A stretch of 59,193 nt of DNA from an uncultured Eubacteriales bacterium (lineage in GTDB: Bacteria; Bacillota; Clostridia; Oscillospirales; Acutalibacteraceae), in NCBI GenBank assembly GCA_934454125.1, contig CAKSFA010000009.1:1-59193 (forward strand), written 5' to 3'. Of the stretch, positions 17,510 through 26,628 are shown piece after piece; the stretch's first letter is position 1, and each line of letters begins with the position of its first letter. The position numbers and the translations under genes were made by a program. Below the pieces are notes generated by a model. It was not told the origin of the DNA. It searched no databases and saw only the letters and a program-made list of their open reading frames with translations.

Positions 17510-18058
17510 TTGGCATTGTATTTGGCATCGGCGTCACCACGCCGCAGGGAGCTGTTGGAGCTGGCAGGATTTGCGTTTACCGTTGAGCCGGCTGAGATCG
17601 ATGAAAATTTGCCGGAACCGGAGCCTGCCAAACTTGTGGTGGAGCTGGCAAAGCAAAAAGCAAAAGCCGTGGCACTGCAACACCCGCAAGACACCGTGCT
17701 GGCAGCAGACACCGTTGTAGCACTGGACGGACAGATCTTGGGCAAACCGCGGGACGCTGTGCAGGCCAGAGCGATGCTGGAAAAACTCTCTGGCAGGATG
17801 CACACGGTGTGGACCGGCTATTGCATACAACAGGGAGCACGCCAGGTGAGCGGCATTTGCTGCACAGATGTATATTTTTATGAACTGACCCCGGCAGAGA
17901 TTGAAGGGTATATCGAAACAGGCGAGCCGATGGACAAGGCGGGCGCTTATGGCATACAGGGCAAAGGCGCACTGTTGGTGCGAAAAATTCACGGAGATTT
18001 TTATAACGTGGTGGGATTGCCCATCGCGGTCATCAGCCGCTTGCTGAGAGACTTTTGA
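17510..18058 (+). CDS. maf: Maf-family nucleoside triphosphate pyrophosphatase
   Basis: 182 aa from a TTG start. Maf proteins hydrolyse dTTP/UTP or modified nucleotides to monophosphates and affect septation. Motifs: LYLASASPRRRELLELAG at the N-terminus, the catalytic VLAADTVVALDGQILGKP, a central SGRMHTVWTGYC and the C-terminal DKAGAYGIQGKGALLV. An ATG at 17471 would add 13 residues not found in the family, whereas TTG 17510 has GAAAGGAAGG six bases upstream and gives M-A-L-Y-L-A-S-A-S-P-R-R. It lies 56 bp after the U32 gene and 158 bp before mreB. Confidence 0.92.
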   Translation: MALYLASASPRRRELLELAGFAFTVEPAEIDENLPEPEPAKLVVELAKQKAKAVALQHPQDTVLAADTVVALDGQILGKPRDAVQARAMLEKLSGRMHTVWTGYCIQQGARQVSGICCTDVYFYELTPAEIEGYIETGEPMDKAGAYGIQGKGALLVRKIHGDFYNVVGLPIAVISRLLRDF

Positions 18059-18097
18059 AACAGGAAAAACTGACCGGTGGTTTTACAAAAATTTTAG

Positions 18098-18126
18098 TTG
18101 AGAATCATTGCGTTTCAGGTTATAAT
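18098..18126 (+). promoter_or_regulatory. Promoter of the mreBCD-mrdA operon
   Basis: TTGAGA (18098-18103), a 17-base spacer and TATAAT (18121-18126), a near-consensus vegetative promoter 90 bp before mreB. Confidence 0.8.
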
Positions 18127-18216
18127 GAATTGGAATAGAAATTTCTAAACGATACCATATAGATTGTATTAAGAGAGCATGCTGCCAAAATTGCGGCGGA
18201 TGAAAGGGGATTATCG

Positions 18217-19230
18217 ATGTTTTCAAAGGATATTGGAATTGATTTGGGCACTGCCAATACACTTGTTTATATGAAAGGAAAGGGCATTGTGATGCGTGAG
18301 CCCTCTGTGGTGGCGGTGGACGTGCGCTCGGACACAGTGCTGGCTGTTGGCTCTGAGGCGAAAAATATGATCGGCCGTACACCGGGCTCGATTGTGGCGG
18401 TGCGCCCGCTGAAAGATGGCGTGATTGCAGATTTTGATATTACCGCGACCATGCTCAAGCATTTTATTCGGCAGGCAACCAAGTCCGGTTCGTTTGGCAG
18501 ACCACGCATCGTGGTATGTATCCCCTCTGGTGTGACGGAAGTGGAACGCCGCGCCGTGGAAGACGCTGCAAGACAGGCTGGTGCCAACCATGTGGATTTG
18601 ATTGAAGAACCGATGGCAGCAGCCATTGGCGCAGGCTTGCCCGTGGGAGAACCGTGCGGAAGCATGGTGGTGGACATTGGAGGCGGCTCAACAGAGGTGG
18701 CGGTGATCTCTCTGGGAGATATTGTGACATCGTGCTCGGTGCGCATTGCTGGAGACAAGCTGGATGAAGCGATTATCAATTATGTGAAACGCAAATACAA
18801 TTTGCTCATCGGAGAGCGAACGGCTGAGGCGATTAAAATCAGTTTGGGCTCGGCATTTGCCAATGAAGAAGTGGACAACAATGCGCTGGACGTGAAAGGG
18901 CGCAATATGGCAGATGGCCTGCCCAAAAATGTGACCATTACCGGGCCGGAGGTGCGGGAAGCTTTGGCTGAACCGCTGGGATATATCATTGATTCGATTA
19001 AAAATACGTTGGAAAAAACACCGCCGGAGCTGGCTGCCGATATTATTGACAACGGTATTATGCTGACCGGTGGCGGTGCGTTGATACGCGGTTTGGACCG
19101 CCTGATTACACAGGAGACAGGTATGCCTGTGCACGTGGCGGAAAATGCCATAGACTGCGTGGCAGAGGGCACCGGAAAGCGGCTGGAAATTGAATTACCT
19201 GCACAATACTACAAATCACGCCGCAAATAA
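18217..19230 (+). CDS. mreB: Rod-shape determining actin homologue MreB
   Basis: 337 aa. It forms membrane-associated actin-like filaments that guide lateral wall synthesis. Nucleotide-binding motifs of the actin fold are all visible: GIDLGTANTLVYMKGKGIV at the N-terminus (phosphate 1), VVDIGGGSTEVAVISLG (phosphate 2), and IMLTGGGALIRGLD near the C-terminus (adenosine). The MFSKDIGIDLGT start is typical of MreB. GGGG lies upstream. It is first in mreB-mreC-mreD-mrdA. Confidence 0.97.
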   Translation: MFSKDIGIDLGTANTLVYMKGKGIVMREPSVVAVDVRSDTVLAVGSEAKNMIGRTPGSIVAVRPLKDGVIADFDITATMLKHFIRQATKSGSFGRPRIVVCIPSGVTEVERRAVEDAARQAGANHVDLIEEPMAAAIGAGLPVGEPCGSMVVDIGGGSTEVAVISLGDIVTSCSVRIAGDKLDEAIINYVKRKYNLLIGERTAEAIKISLGSAFANEEVDNNALDVKGRNMADGLPKNVTITGPEVREALAEPLGYIIDSIKNTLEKTPPELAADIIDNGIMLTGGGALIRGLDRLITQETGMPVHVAENAIDCVAEGTGKRLEIELPAQYYKSRRK

Positions 19231-19314
19231 AAATGTTTGAAAAAGCGGAGGGTGTTGTGCTCTCTGCTTCTTTTTCTGTTTAGATGCAGCTGCTGACAAG
19301 GGAGGAACCGGCGG

Positions 19315-20178
19315 ATGAAAGCTTTTTTTCGCAGTAGAAATTTTATCGTGTTTGTAACTGCTGTTTTGGTGCTCAGCGGTGTTTTGGTGTATTCCTCCCG
19401 CACAGGCGGAGGTGTGATCTCTGTAATTTGCGGGGTAGTGCTAACACCGATGCAGAAAATTACGGCGGCTGCTGCCGGAAGCGCGCAGGACAGCCTGGCT
19501 CAGGCAGGAACCTCGTATGAAGCTTTGCAGGCGGAAAATGAGCGGCTGCAGCAGCAGGTGAACGAGCTGAACCAGCAGTTGGCGGAGTTTTATACCTATC
19601 AGCAGGAAAATGCACAGCTGAAAAATTATTTGGGATTGAAAGCGGAAAACCCGGATTATCAGTTTGTTTCGGCAAGCGTGGTGAGCCGCAGTACCGCAAA
19701 CCCGCTATTCACCCTGACGCTGGACCAGGGCAGCCTGGCCGGCGTAAAGGTGAATGACCCGGTGATTACCGATGCAGGCGTTGTTGGATGGGTTTCGAGT
19801 GTGAGTGCGATGTATTGCACAGTTACGACACTGTTTTCGCCTGATACCAGCATTTCTGCAACAGATAAGGTCAACCGCGAAAACGGTACGCTTGGCAGCA
19901 CGGTGCAGCTTGCGGAACAGGGGCTGGTAAAGCTGGGACTTTTGGAGGCCGGCACGACAGTGCAGGCTGACGATTTAATTGTGACAAGCGGGATCGGCGG
20001 GCGCTTTCCAAAAAATTTGCTGATTGGCAAGGCGATAGAGATCAAAGCGGAGGAAGGCGATGTTTCTCGCTATGCGACCGTGAAGCCGTTTGCCGATATC
20101 AGTCAGGCGCGTGACATGATTATTATTACAAGCTTTCATGGACAGGGTGAAATCTCAGAACAGATTGCAGGGGGATGA
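19315..20178 (+). CDS. mreC: Rod-shape determining protein MreC
   Basis: 287 aa. One N-terminal transmembrane helix (FIVFVTAVLVLSGVLVY, about 9-26) is followed by a coiled coil (ALQAENERLQQQVNELNQQL, about 66-100) and the extracytoplasmic double beta-barrel domain (VNDPVITDAGVVGWVSSV; DDLIVTSGIGGRFPKNLLIG). MreC links MreB to PBP2. AGGAAC precedes the start. It is 3 bp before mreD. Confidence 0.96.
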   Translation: MKAFFRSRNFIVFVTAVLVLSGVLVYSSRTGGGVISVICGVVLTPMQKITAAAAGSAQDSLAQAGTSYEALQAENERLQQQVNELNQQLAEFYTYQQENAQLKNYLGLKAENPDYQFVSASVVSRSTANPLFTLTLDQGSLAGVKVNDPVITDAGVVGWVSSVSAMYCTVTTLFSPDTSISATDKVNRENGTLGSTVQLAEQGLVKLGLLEAGTTVQADDLIVTSGIGGRFPKNLLIGKAIEIKAEEGDVSRYATVKPFADISQARDMIIITSFHGQGEISEQIAGG

Positions 20179-20181
20179 GCG

Positions 20182-20700
20182 GTGAAGCATATTCGGCTGG
20201 TGCGGTATCTTGCTTATACGATTGAGTTGATGATTTTTTTTATGATACAGCAGACACCGGGGCTGGTGCCCTCTGTTTTTGGTGTTTTGCCAACGGTGTT
20301 GGTGCCCGCAGCCTGTGCTGTTGCACTGTTTGAAAGCCCTAGTTGTGCGCTGTTATTCGGCGTTTTCAGCGGGTTTTTACTCGATTACGGAACCGGCAGC
20401 ACCTTTGGGTTGCATGCCCTGATTCTGGGCGTGAGTTGTTTTATTGTTTCGTTTTTGGTGCAGGATTTGTTTCAGCGGAATTTTTTAACCGGTATGATTA
20501 TGATATTGGCGGTGACGGTGCTAGTAACACTGCTGCAATGGCTGTTTTTGTATGCACTGCGCGGTTATGACAGTGCGTTTTATGTGCTGCTGCGCTATTA
20601 TGCAACAGGCACGGCTTATACACTGTGCACTGCACCGCTGTTTTATTATTTAAACCGCGGTTTTTCCTATTTACTGCACCGGACACGCCAGAAACCGTGA
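20182..20700 (+). CDS. mreD: Rod-shape determining membrane protein MreD
   Basis: 172 aa and almost entirely hydrophobic, with about five or six membrane helices, the expected topology of MreD. The segment LFGVFSGFLLDYGTGSTFGLH contains the D-x-G-x-x-x-G-x-H-like motif typical of the family. The start is GTG 20182, 3 bp after the mreC stop. Confidence 0.93.
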   Translation: MKHIRLVRYLAYTIELMIFFMIQQTPGLVPSVFGVLPTVLVPAACAVALFESPSCALLFGVFSGFLLDYGTGSTFGLHALILGVSCFIVSFLVQDLFQRNFLTGMIMILAVTVLVTLLQWLFLYALRGYDSAFYVLLRYYATGTAYTLCTAPLFYYLNRGFSYLLHRTRQKP

Positions 20701-20777
20701 GGTTGTTCACGCAATCGTCAAATTTTTGTGTGAGAATAGCATGGTACATAAGAGCAAAACAGAAAGGAGCTGCGCAG

Positions 20778-22868
20778 TTGAGACTAGGAAAACGCGGAAA
20801 ATTTGCCGGAAAAAGCTGGAAAAACCGGATTAACCGAGTGCAGTGGCGTTATGCGACACTATGTGGCGCTGCTGTGATTTGTCTTGGTATTTTTTTGTTT
20901 CGACTGGTGGACTGGCAGTTGGTACAGGGCGGGTATTTTTTACAGCGGGCAAATCAAACATACGTCTCAACGGTAAACCTGGCGGCCGCGCGCGGTGAAA
21001 TTGTTGACCGAAACGGTCAGCCGCTTGCTGCAAACAAAACAGGCTATAACATCACCTTTGACCAGACGTATCTGGATAAAAAAACGCAGAATGAAACGAT
21101 TTGCAACCTAATCGCTTTGCTCAATCGCAGGGGAGAGACCTGGGTGGATGAGCTGCCGATCGTGATCAACGACAGTGGAGCGTATGAATTCAAAGAAGGC
21201 AAGGAAACAGAAATTACGGCGCTAAAGGGCAAAAACTTTTTGAATTTAAACGCTTATGCAACGGCAGAGATGTGCATGCAGCAGTTGACGGAGCTGTATG
21301 ACGTGAGCGGATATTCGATGGAAGACACGCGCAATATTTGCTCAGTGCGCTATAACATGACGCGCACGATGTTCAGCATTTCGAACCCGTATACATTTGC
21401 GGAAACAATCTCAAAGGATACAGCAACGATTGTGCAGGAAAATTATACGGCAACACAGGGCGTGACGATCGAGATTACCACTGTGCGTGAATACAGTGAC
21501 GGAACGCTGGCCCCGCAGTTGCTGGGTACGGTGGGCGCGCTGACACAGGAGGAATATGACGCGCTGAAAGACAAAGGATATGCCTATAATGATAAAATTG
21601 GAAAAAGCGGCATTGAATCGGCATTTGAATCGGAGTTGCGCGGTACGGACGGAACCAAAACAGTTGAGATGAATCCGGACGGCACGGTGAATTCTGACAC
21701 GGTAAACCAGCAGCCGGTGGCGGGTAACACCGTATTCACCTCGCTGGACAGCAACCTGCAAAAGGTGGCCAATGTGTCGCTGGCAAACAACGTGCAGGCT
21801 GCCCAGCGCGCCGGTGCGGCAACTGCTGCCGCCAACGACGGAGAAGACTGCGTGGCAGGGGCGGCTGTGGTGATGAATGTAAAAGATTTTTCGATTTTGG
21901 CGGCTTCTTCTTACCCGACGTATGATTTGACAAAATATTTAAACGAGCGCAATTATTACAGTAGCTTGGTGACCGATGAGACGCGGCCGCTGATTAACCG
22001 TGCTTTTAGCGGCAATTATGTGCCTGGCTCGGTATTTAAACCGCTGGTGGCTGCAGCTGCATTGCAGACCGGCACCATTGACATCAGCACACATATCACT
22101 TGCAACCATTACTATACCTTTTTTGCGCCCAGCTATATGCCAACGTGTATGGGGCGGCATGGTTTGATTGACATCAAACGGGCGTTGCAGGTCTCTTGCA
22201 ATGTGTTTTTTTATGAAACCGGCAGGCTGCTGGGTATTGAGCAGATGAACACCTATGCCAGACAATTTGGACTGGGTGAAAAAACCGGTGTTGAGATTGG
22301 TGAATCAAGCGGCATATTGGCCAGCCCGCAGTACCGCGTGGACAACGGCGGAGTGTGGCAGCCCGGCGATGTGATTCAGGCAGCAATTGGGCAGTCGGAC
22401 AATGCGTTTACGCCATTGCAGCTTGCAACCTATTGCGCAACCATTGCCAACAATGGCACCCGACTGAAAACGCACTTGGTCAATCAGATTACCAATTACA
22501 ACCGCGATACTGTTCTTTTGACAACGGAGCCGGAGGTGGTTGCTGAGACGGCTATTTCAGCGGAAAACCTGAAAACTGTGCAAGAGGGAATGCGCAGCGT
22601 AACGCAGGCCGGTGGTACTGCCAGCTCGGTATTCGGCAATTATGGCATTGCTGTGGCTGCCAAAACAGGCACGGCGGAAAACCCGGGACATTCAGACAAT
22701 ACGGTGTTTATTGCGTATGCGCCGTATGAAAACCCGGAAATTGCCGTTGCGGTTGTGCTGGAATATGGTTCGCGGGGTGTTTATTCGATGAATGTTGCAA
22801 AAGATATTTTTGATGCATATTTTTATGGCAAAACGGTGGACGACAACGGAAACCTGGTGATGCCATAG
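20778..22868 (+). CDS. mrdA: Penicillin-binding protein 2 (class B transpeptidase)
   Basis: 696 aa from a TTG start. It crosslinks peptidoglycan for cell elongation as partner of MreC/MreD and RodA. One N-terminal membrane helix (ATLCGAAVICLGIFLFRLVDW) is followed by the PBP dimerisation domain (GEIVDRNGQPLAANKTGYN) and the transpeptidase domain. Catalytic motifs: SVFK with Ser418, SCN with Ser473, and KTGT with Lys629. The open frame extends upstream to 20625 through mreD, but TTG 20778 has AAAGGAG eight bases before it. Length and order fit PBP2/MrdA rather than a sporulation SpoVD protein, since there is no PASTA domain. Confidence 0.94.
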   Translation: MRLGKRGKFAGKSWKNRINRVQWRYATLCGAAVICLGIFLFRLVDWQLVQGGYFLQRANQTYVSTVNLAAARGEIVDRNGQPLAANKTGYNITFDQTYLDKKTQNETICNLIALLNRRGETWVDELPIVINDSGAYEFKEGKETEITALKGKNFLNLNAYATAEMCMQQLTELYDVSGYSMEDTRNICSVRYNMTRTMFSISNPYTFAETISKDTATIVQENYTATQGVTIEITTVREYSDGTLAPQLLGTVGALTQEEYDALKDKGYAYNDKIGKSGIESAFESELRGTDGTKTVEMNPDGTVNSDTVNQQPVAGNTVFTSLDSNLQKVANVSLANNVQAAQRAGAATAAANDGEDCVAGAAVVMNVKDFSILAASSYPTYDLTKYLNERNYYSSLVTDETRPLINRAFSGNYVPGSVFKPLVAAAALQTGTIDISTHITCNHYYTFFAPSYMPTCMGRHGLIDIKRALQVSCNVFFYETGRLLGIEQMNTYARQFGLGEKTGVEIGESSGILASPQYRVDNGGVWQPGDVIQAAIGQSDNAFTPLQLATYCATIANNGTRLKTHLVNQITNYNRDTVLLTTEPEVVAETAISAENLKTVQEGMRSVTQAGGTASSVFGNYGIAVAAKTGTAENPGHSDNTVFIAYAPYENPEIAVAVVLEYGSRGVYSMNVAKDIFDAYFYGKTVDDNGNLVMP

Positions 22869-22952
22869 CAAAAAAACAATGTGGCCAGCTGAAAATAAAT
22901 AAGCAGTGACAGAAGTTGTAAGAAAAAGTTTTGCTTTGCAAAAAAGCTATGT

Positions 22953-23006
22953 TATAATAAAAGCAATACAAAATTTTTTGACTGCTAAGCGAAATTATGG
23001 TAAAAT
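22953..23006 (+). promoter_or_regulatory. Promoter(s) of minD
   Basis: TTGACT (22978-22983), 17 bases and TAAAAT (23001-23006) just before the minD leader. A second TATAAT at 22953-22958, with TTGCTT 16 bases upstream (22931-22936), may be another promoter. Confidence 0.7.
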
Positions 23007-23022
23007 AGTAGTGAGGTTTTTT

Positions 23023-23778
23023 ATGGGACTTGTAACAGTAATTACCTCTGGCAAGGGCGGGGTGGGAAAATCTACCTTGGCTGTGGGGCTGGGGTGTACT
23101 CTGGCAAAAAATGAAAAACGGGTCTTGCTCATTGACGGTGATGCCGGTTTGCGCAGCCTGGATATTATGCTGGGCATTGACCATGAGCTGGTGTTTGATA
23201 TTGCTGATATTGTAAACGGAAACTGCGAACCGATTAAGGCGATTTACAACTGCAAGGAATCATTGGGGCTGAATACACTATTCTTGCTGCCTGCGCCTGC
23301 TCTGGAAAAAGATACGGTGCATCCGGCTGTTATGAAACAGTTGATTCCCAGTTTGGCGCGGTATTATGACCATATCATCATCGACTGCCCTGCCGGTGTG
23401 GGGAAGGGATTTGCTTCGGCGGTGGCCGCAGCAAACCGGGCGCTGGTGGTAAGCACACCGGAGCAGGTGGCGATTCGTGATTGCACAAAGGTGCGGCAGT
23501 TGCTGGAGACACAGGGCATCACGGAGCAGCGGCTGGTGATCAATCGGTTTCATTACCCGGTATTCTGTAAAATGCAGCATTTTCAGGATATGGATAAAAT
23601 CATTGATCAGACCGGTATTCGTTTGATTGCGGTGATGCCCAATGATTTTCAGCTACAGGTGCAGCCTGCAAAGGCTGTTACAGAGCACCCCCGCTGCCCG
23701 GGTAGCCTGGCTTTGCAGCGTTTAGCTGCGCGACTGGAAGGACAGTCTGTTCCATTGTTCCCGCTGGAAAAATTATAA
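23023..23778 (+). CDS. minD: MinD-like ATPase
   Basis: 251 aa. It is a deviant-Walker ATPase with ITSGKGGVGKSTLAVGLGC (P-loop with the signature lysine) and LLIDGDAGLRSLDIMLGID, the MinD-type switch. IIDCPAGVGKGFASAV and VVSTPEQVAIRD are the further nucleotide-binding segments. MinD recruits the division inhibitor MinC to membranes. No minC or minE is present nearby. The C-terminus (LARLEGQSVPLFPLEKL) is not an obvious amphipathic membrane-targeting helix, so MinD function is probable rather than certain; it could be a related MinD/FlhG-like ATPase. The start ATG 23023 is supported by GTGAGG and by the family N-terminus. Confidence 0.85.
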   Translation: MGLVTVITSGKGGVGKSTLAVGLGCTLAKNEKRVLLIDGDAGLRSLDIMLGIDHELVFDIADIVNGNCEPIKAIYNCKESLGLNTLFLLPAPALEKDTVHPAVMKQLIPSLARYYDHIIIDCPAGVGKGFASAVAAANRALVVSTPEQVAIRDCTKVRQLLETQGITEQRLVINRFHYPVFCKMQHFQDMDKIIDQTGIRLIAVMPNDFQLQVQPAKAVTEHPRCPGSLALQRLAARLEGQSVPLFPLEKL

Positions 23779-23826
23779 AAACAGCAGTAATGATAAAAAT
23801 TAGGATGGAGAAAAGGAGAGGCTGCT

Positions 23827-24234
23827 ATGAATATTGCATTGATCGCACATGATGCAAAAAAAGAGCTGATGGTTCAATTTTGTATTGCGTATTGCGGTGT
23901 GCTCAGCCGCCACAGCTTATGCGCAACCGGCACGACTGGTAAAATGGTGACCGAGGCCACCGGACTGAAAATTCAACGATTTTTGTCCGGTGCGCAGGGC
24001 GGAGACCAGCAGGTTGCTTCTCGCATTGCATGCAACGAAATTGATATGCTGCTGTTTTTTCGTGATTCTCTGACACCAAAACCGCATGAACCGAGTGACA
24101 TGCACTTGCTGCGGTTGTGCGATGCGCATAATATACCGTTTGCAACCAATATTGCAACTGCAGAGGTGTTGGTGCATGGTTTGGAGCGCGGAGATCTGGA
24201 ATGGCGAAACCTGCTAAGAGGAACGGAAGGTTAA
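23827..24234 (+). CDS. mgsA: Methylglyoxal synthase
   Basis: 135 aa. It converts dihydroxyacetone phosphate to methylglyoxal and phosphate, a bypass of lower glycolysis when phosphate is scarce. Motifs: IALIAHDAKKELMVQF, phosphate-binding ATGTTGKMV and the catalytic SGAQGGDQQ with Asp60, followed by IDMLLFFRDSLTPKPHEPSD and the N-I-A-T-A motif FATNIATAEVLVHG. AAAAGGAG precedes the start. It is 48 bp after minD, so probably co-transcribed, and ends at a strong terminator. Confidence 0.95.
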   Translation: MNIALIAHDAKKELMVQFCIAYCGVLSRHSLCATGTTGKMVTEATGLKIQRFLSGAQGGDQQVASRIACNEIDMLLFFRDSLTPKPHEPSDMHLLRLCDAHNIPFATNIATAEVLVHGLERGDLEWRNLLRGTEG

Positions 24235-24257
24235 CGGCAGCCCATAATCATAAAAAA

Positions 24258-24296
24258 ATAAGAGCACTGGCTGAAACAACAGACCAGTGCTCTTAT
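24258..24296. terminator. Bidirectional terminator between mgsA and the GNAT gene
   Basis: A 13-bp inverted repeat (ATAAGAGCACTGG at 24258-24270 and its complement at 24284-24296) with A-runs left and T-runs right. It serves the convergent mgsA and acetyltransferase genes. Confidence 0.9.
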
Positions 24297-24297
24297 T

Positions 24298-24741
24298 TTA
24301 TGGTTTGTGATATAGTTTGCGAAAGCCGACTACGCCGTCGTTATAACCAATGTTTTCATAAAACTGATGCGCACCTTTGCGAAAATCGGAAGAAACCAGC
24401 AGTGAATATGTGCAGCCGTGTGACTGTGCGAAGGCATCGAGGGCTTTCATGAGTTGCCGCCCAATGCCCTTGCCGCGCTGCGACTCACACACGATGACGT
24501 CTTCGACGACCAAAAAGGTGCCGACAAGGCACTGGCAGCAAATGCCCAGTGCAGAGCCGACGATTGTGCCGTCTTCCTTTGCAACTGCTAAAAAGCTGTT
24601 GCTGTTGTTGCGCATGCGCTCATACGTTTGCAACAGCTGCTGCAAAGATGCATCAAACGGGATGTGCGGCGGTATCAGTTCTTGATACAATGCAATCATC
24701 TGTTGCATATCTTCTGGTTGTAATGCCTCAATGGTAATCAA
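24298..24741 (-). CDS. GNAT-family N-acetyltransferase
   Basis: 147 aa from a TTG start. The acetyl-CoA-binding region is VEDVIVCESQRGKGIGRQLM, a good Q/R-x-x-G-x-G/A motif, followed by SLLVSSDFRKGAHQFYENIGY, the usual C-terminal GNAT strand and helix. The substrate is not predictable. A frame is open upstream to 24789 and overlaps the aspS terminator, so the TTG at 24741 is preferred: it has AAAGGGGG seven bases upstream and gives M-I-T-I-E-A-L-Q, the common GNAT beginning. It is monocistronic and downstream of the aspS terminator on the same strand. Confidence 0.82.
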   Translation of the reverse strand: MITIEALQPEDMQQMIALYQELIPPHIPFDASLQQLLQTYERMRNNSNSFLAVAKEDGTIVGSALGICCQCLVGTFLVVEDVIVCESQRGKGIGRQLMKALDAFAQSHGCTYSLLVSSDFRKGAHQFYENIGYNDGVVGFRKLYHKP

Positions 24742-24789
24742 AGCGGTTCCCCCTTTTGTTTTGATTCTATTGTAGCAACAATTATGCAA

Positions 24790-24829
24790 AAAGAAAACAC
24801 CTCTCGTTCAAAACTGAGGTGTTTTCTTT
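24790..24829 (-). terminator. Terminator of hisS-aspS
   Basis: A 14-bp inverted repeat (AAAGAAAACACCTC at 24790-24803, GAGGTGTTTTCTTT at 24816-24829) forms a stem whose minus-strand transcript ends in a U-rich arm. It starts at the aspS stop codon. Confidence 0.85.
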
Positions 24830-26628
24830 TATTCTGCCTGCTCGTGCTGCGGACAAATGGCAATGCCCAGTTCTGTAAGTTGTTTTTGATCTACGGCGGA
24901 CGGCGAACTGGTCATCAGCTCACTGGAATTTGCTACTTTGGGGAAGGCGATGACATCGCGTATGCTCTCTCCGCCCAGCATCAGCATGACCAGGCGGTCC
25001 AGACCAAAGGCCATACCGGCGTGCGGCGGCGCGCCATATCGAAATGCTTCAAGGAAAAAGCCGAAGCGCTCCTGTGCCTGCTGCGGCGTAAAACCCAGTG
25101 CTTCGAACATGCGCTGCTGCAACGCTGGCTGGCTGATACGCACTGAACCGCCGCCGATCTCGTTGCCGTTGAGTACCATGTCGTATGCTCGGGCGCAGAC
25201 TTGCTCTGGCGCTGTGTCTAGAAGAGACAGGTCGCTCTCTTTGGGGGCGGTAAACGGGTGGTGCATGGCAACATAACGATTTTCTTCTTCATCGAACTCA
25301 AATAGCGGAAAATCTGTGACCCATAGCAAATTGGGCTTGGAATCATCAATCAGATTAAAACGCGCCGCAAGCTCGCAGCGCAGTGCGCCCAGTGCGTCAA
25401 ACACAACCTTGGATTTGGGGCTGGCCACCAGCAGTAGTACATCTCCGGTTTGCGCCTGCAGTGCACTGCGCACAGCAGCAACCTCTTGCGGAGCCAGAAA
25501 CTTTTCGTAGCTGGAGCTTTCTCCCTGCTCGGTCAACCTTGTCCATGCCAGACCCATTGCGCCGTATGCTTTGACCCATTCTGTCAGCTTGTCGATTTCT
25601 TTGCGGCTTAGTTGTTCGGCATGCCCTTTCAGGTTGATGCCGCGCACGCTGCCGCCGGCGCTGAGAGCACCGGAGAATACACGGAATTCTGTGGTTTGCA
25701 GAGCTTTGCTTAAATCGACCAGTTCTAAACCAAAGCGCAGGTCTGGCTTATCTGAGCCAAAGCGCGTCATGGCCTCGTGCCACGTCATACGCGGGAAGGG
25801 CGTTGGAATCTCGATACCGCAAACCTGCTGGTAAACCGTTTGGATGAAACCTTCTCCGATTTGCATAACGGTTTCTTCATCTACAAACGAAAGCTCCAAG
25901 TCGATTTGGGTAAACTCCGGTTGGCGGTCTGCGCGCAAATCTTCATCACGGAAACACCGGGCAATTTGCATATAACGATCAAAGCCGGAAAGCATCAGCA
26001 ACTGTTTATAAAGCTGCGGAGACTGCGGCAACGCGAAAAAATTCCCTGGAAATACGCGGGAGGGTACTAGATAATCGCGCGCGCCCTCTGGTGTGGATTT
26101 GATAAGATTGGGGGTTTCGATTTCTAAAAAGCCGTTTGCATCAAAATAATCTCTTGCTACTTTTACAATTTTGTGGCGACCAATCATCTTTGCCTGCATA
26201 TCGGGGCGGCGCAAATCCAGGTAACGGTATTTTAAGCGCAACTCTTCTTTGACGTTGGAGTTTTCAACAATTTCAAACGGCGGTGTTTCGCTTTTGGCCA
26301 AAACGCGCAGTTCTGTTACAAACAGCTCTACGTCACCCGTGGGCAGATCACTGTTTTTTGCAGAACGCTCGCGTAAAATGCCCTTTGCTGCAAGCACAAA
26401 TTCTGCTCTGGCGGCAAAGGCTTTTTCAAAAACAGCGCGGTCGGTATGATCGTCAAAGGCAAGCTGCAAAATGCCGCTTCTGTCTCGCAGATCGATAAAA
26501 ATCAGCTGACCCAAATCGCGTTGACGCTGCACCCAGCCGCATACGGAAATTTCTTGGCCAACATCGCCGATGCGCGGCTGTGCACAAGCATGCGTGCGTG
26601 TAAAACCCGTTATAAATTCTTCCATCAT
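24829..26628 (-). CDS. aspS: Aspartyl-tRNA synthetase
   Basis: 599 aa, normal for the bacterial-type class II enzyme. An N-terminal OB-fold anticodon domain (CGWVQRQRDLGQLIFIDLRD) is followed by class II motif 2 (MQIARCFRDEDLRADRQPEF), a bacterial GAD insertion around 280-420, and motif 3 (GMAFGLDRLVMLMLG). Two ATG codons overlap the hisS stop: 26628 and 26625. The second has better spacing (five bases) to GGAGGGG, so the actual protein may begin MEEFITGF. It is co-transcribed with hisS. Confidence 0.96.
   Translation of the reverse strand: MMEEFITGFTRTHACAQPRIGDVGQEISVCGWVQRQRDLGQLIFIDLRDRSGILQLAFDDHTDRAVFEKAFAARAEFVLAAKGILRERSAKNSDLPTGDVELFVTELRVLAKSETPPFEIVENSNVKEELRLKYRYLDLRRPDMQAKMIGRHKIVKVARDYFDANGFLEIETPNLIKSTPEGARDYLVPSRVFPGNFFALPQSPQLYKQLLMLSGFDRYMQIARCFRDEDLRADRQPEFTQIDLELSFVDEETVMQIGEGFIQTVYQQVCGIEIPTPFPRMTWHEAMTRFGSDKPDLRFGLELVDLSKALQTTEFRVFSGALSAGGSVRGINLKGHAEQLSRKEIDKLTEWVKAYGAMGLAWTRLTEQGESSSYEKFLAPQEVAAVRSALQAQTGDVLLLVASPKSKVVFDALGALRCELAARFNLIDDSKPNLLWVTDFPLFEFDEEENRYVAMHHPFTAPKESDLSLLDTAPEQVCARAYDMVLNGNEIGGGSVRISQPALQQRMFEALGFTPQQAQERFGFFLEAFRYGAPPHAGMAFGLDRLVMLMLGGESIRDVIAFPKVANSSELMTSSPSAVDQKQLTELGIAICPQHEQAE

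Noticed and set aside
16656..17540. 294-codon open frame antisense to the U32 peptidase gene
   Set aside because: Shadow of a well supported gene; no family features.
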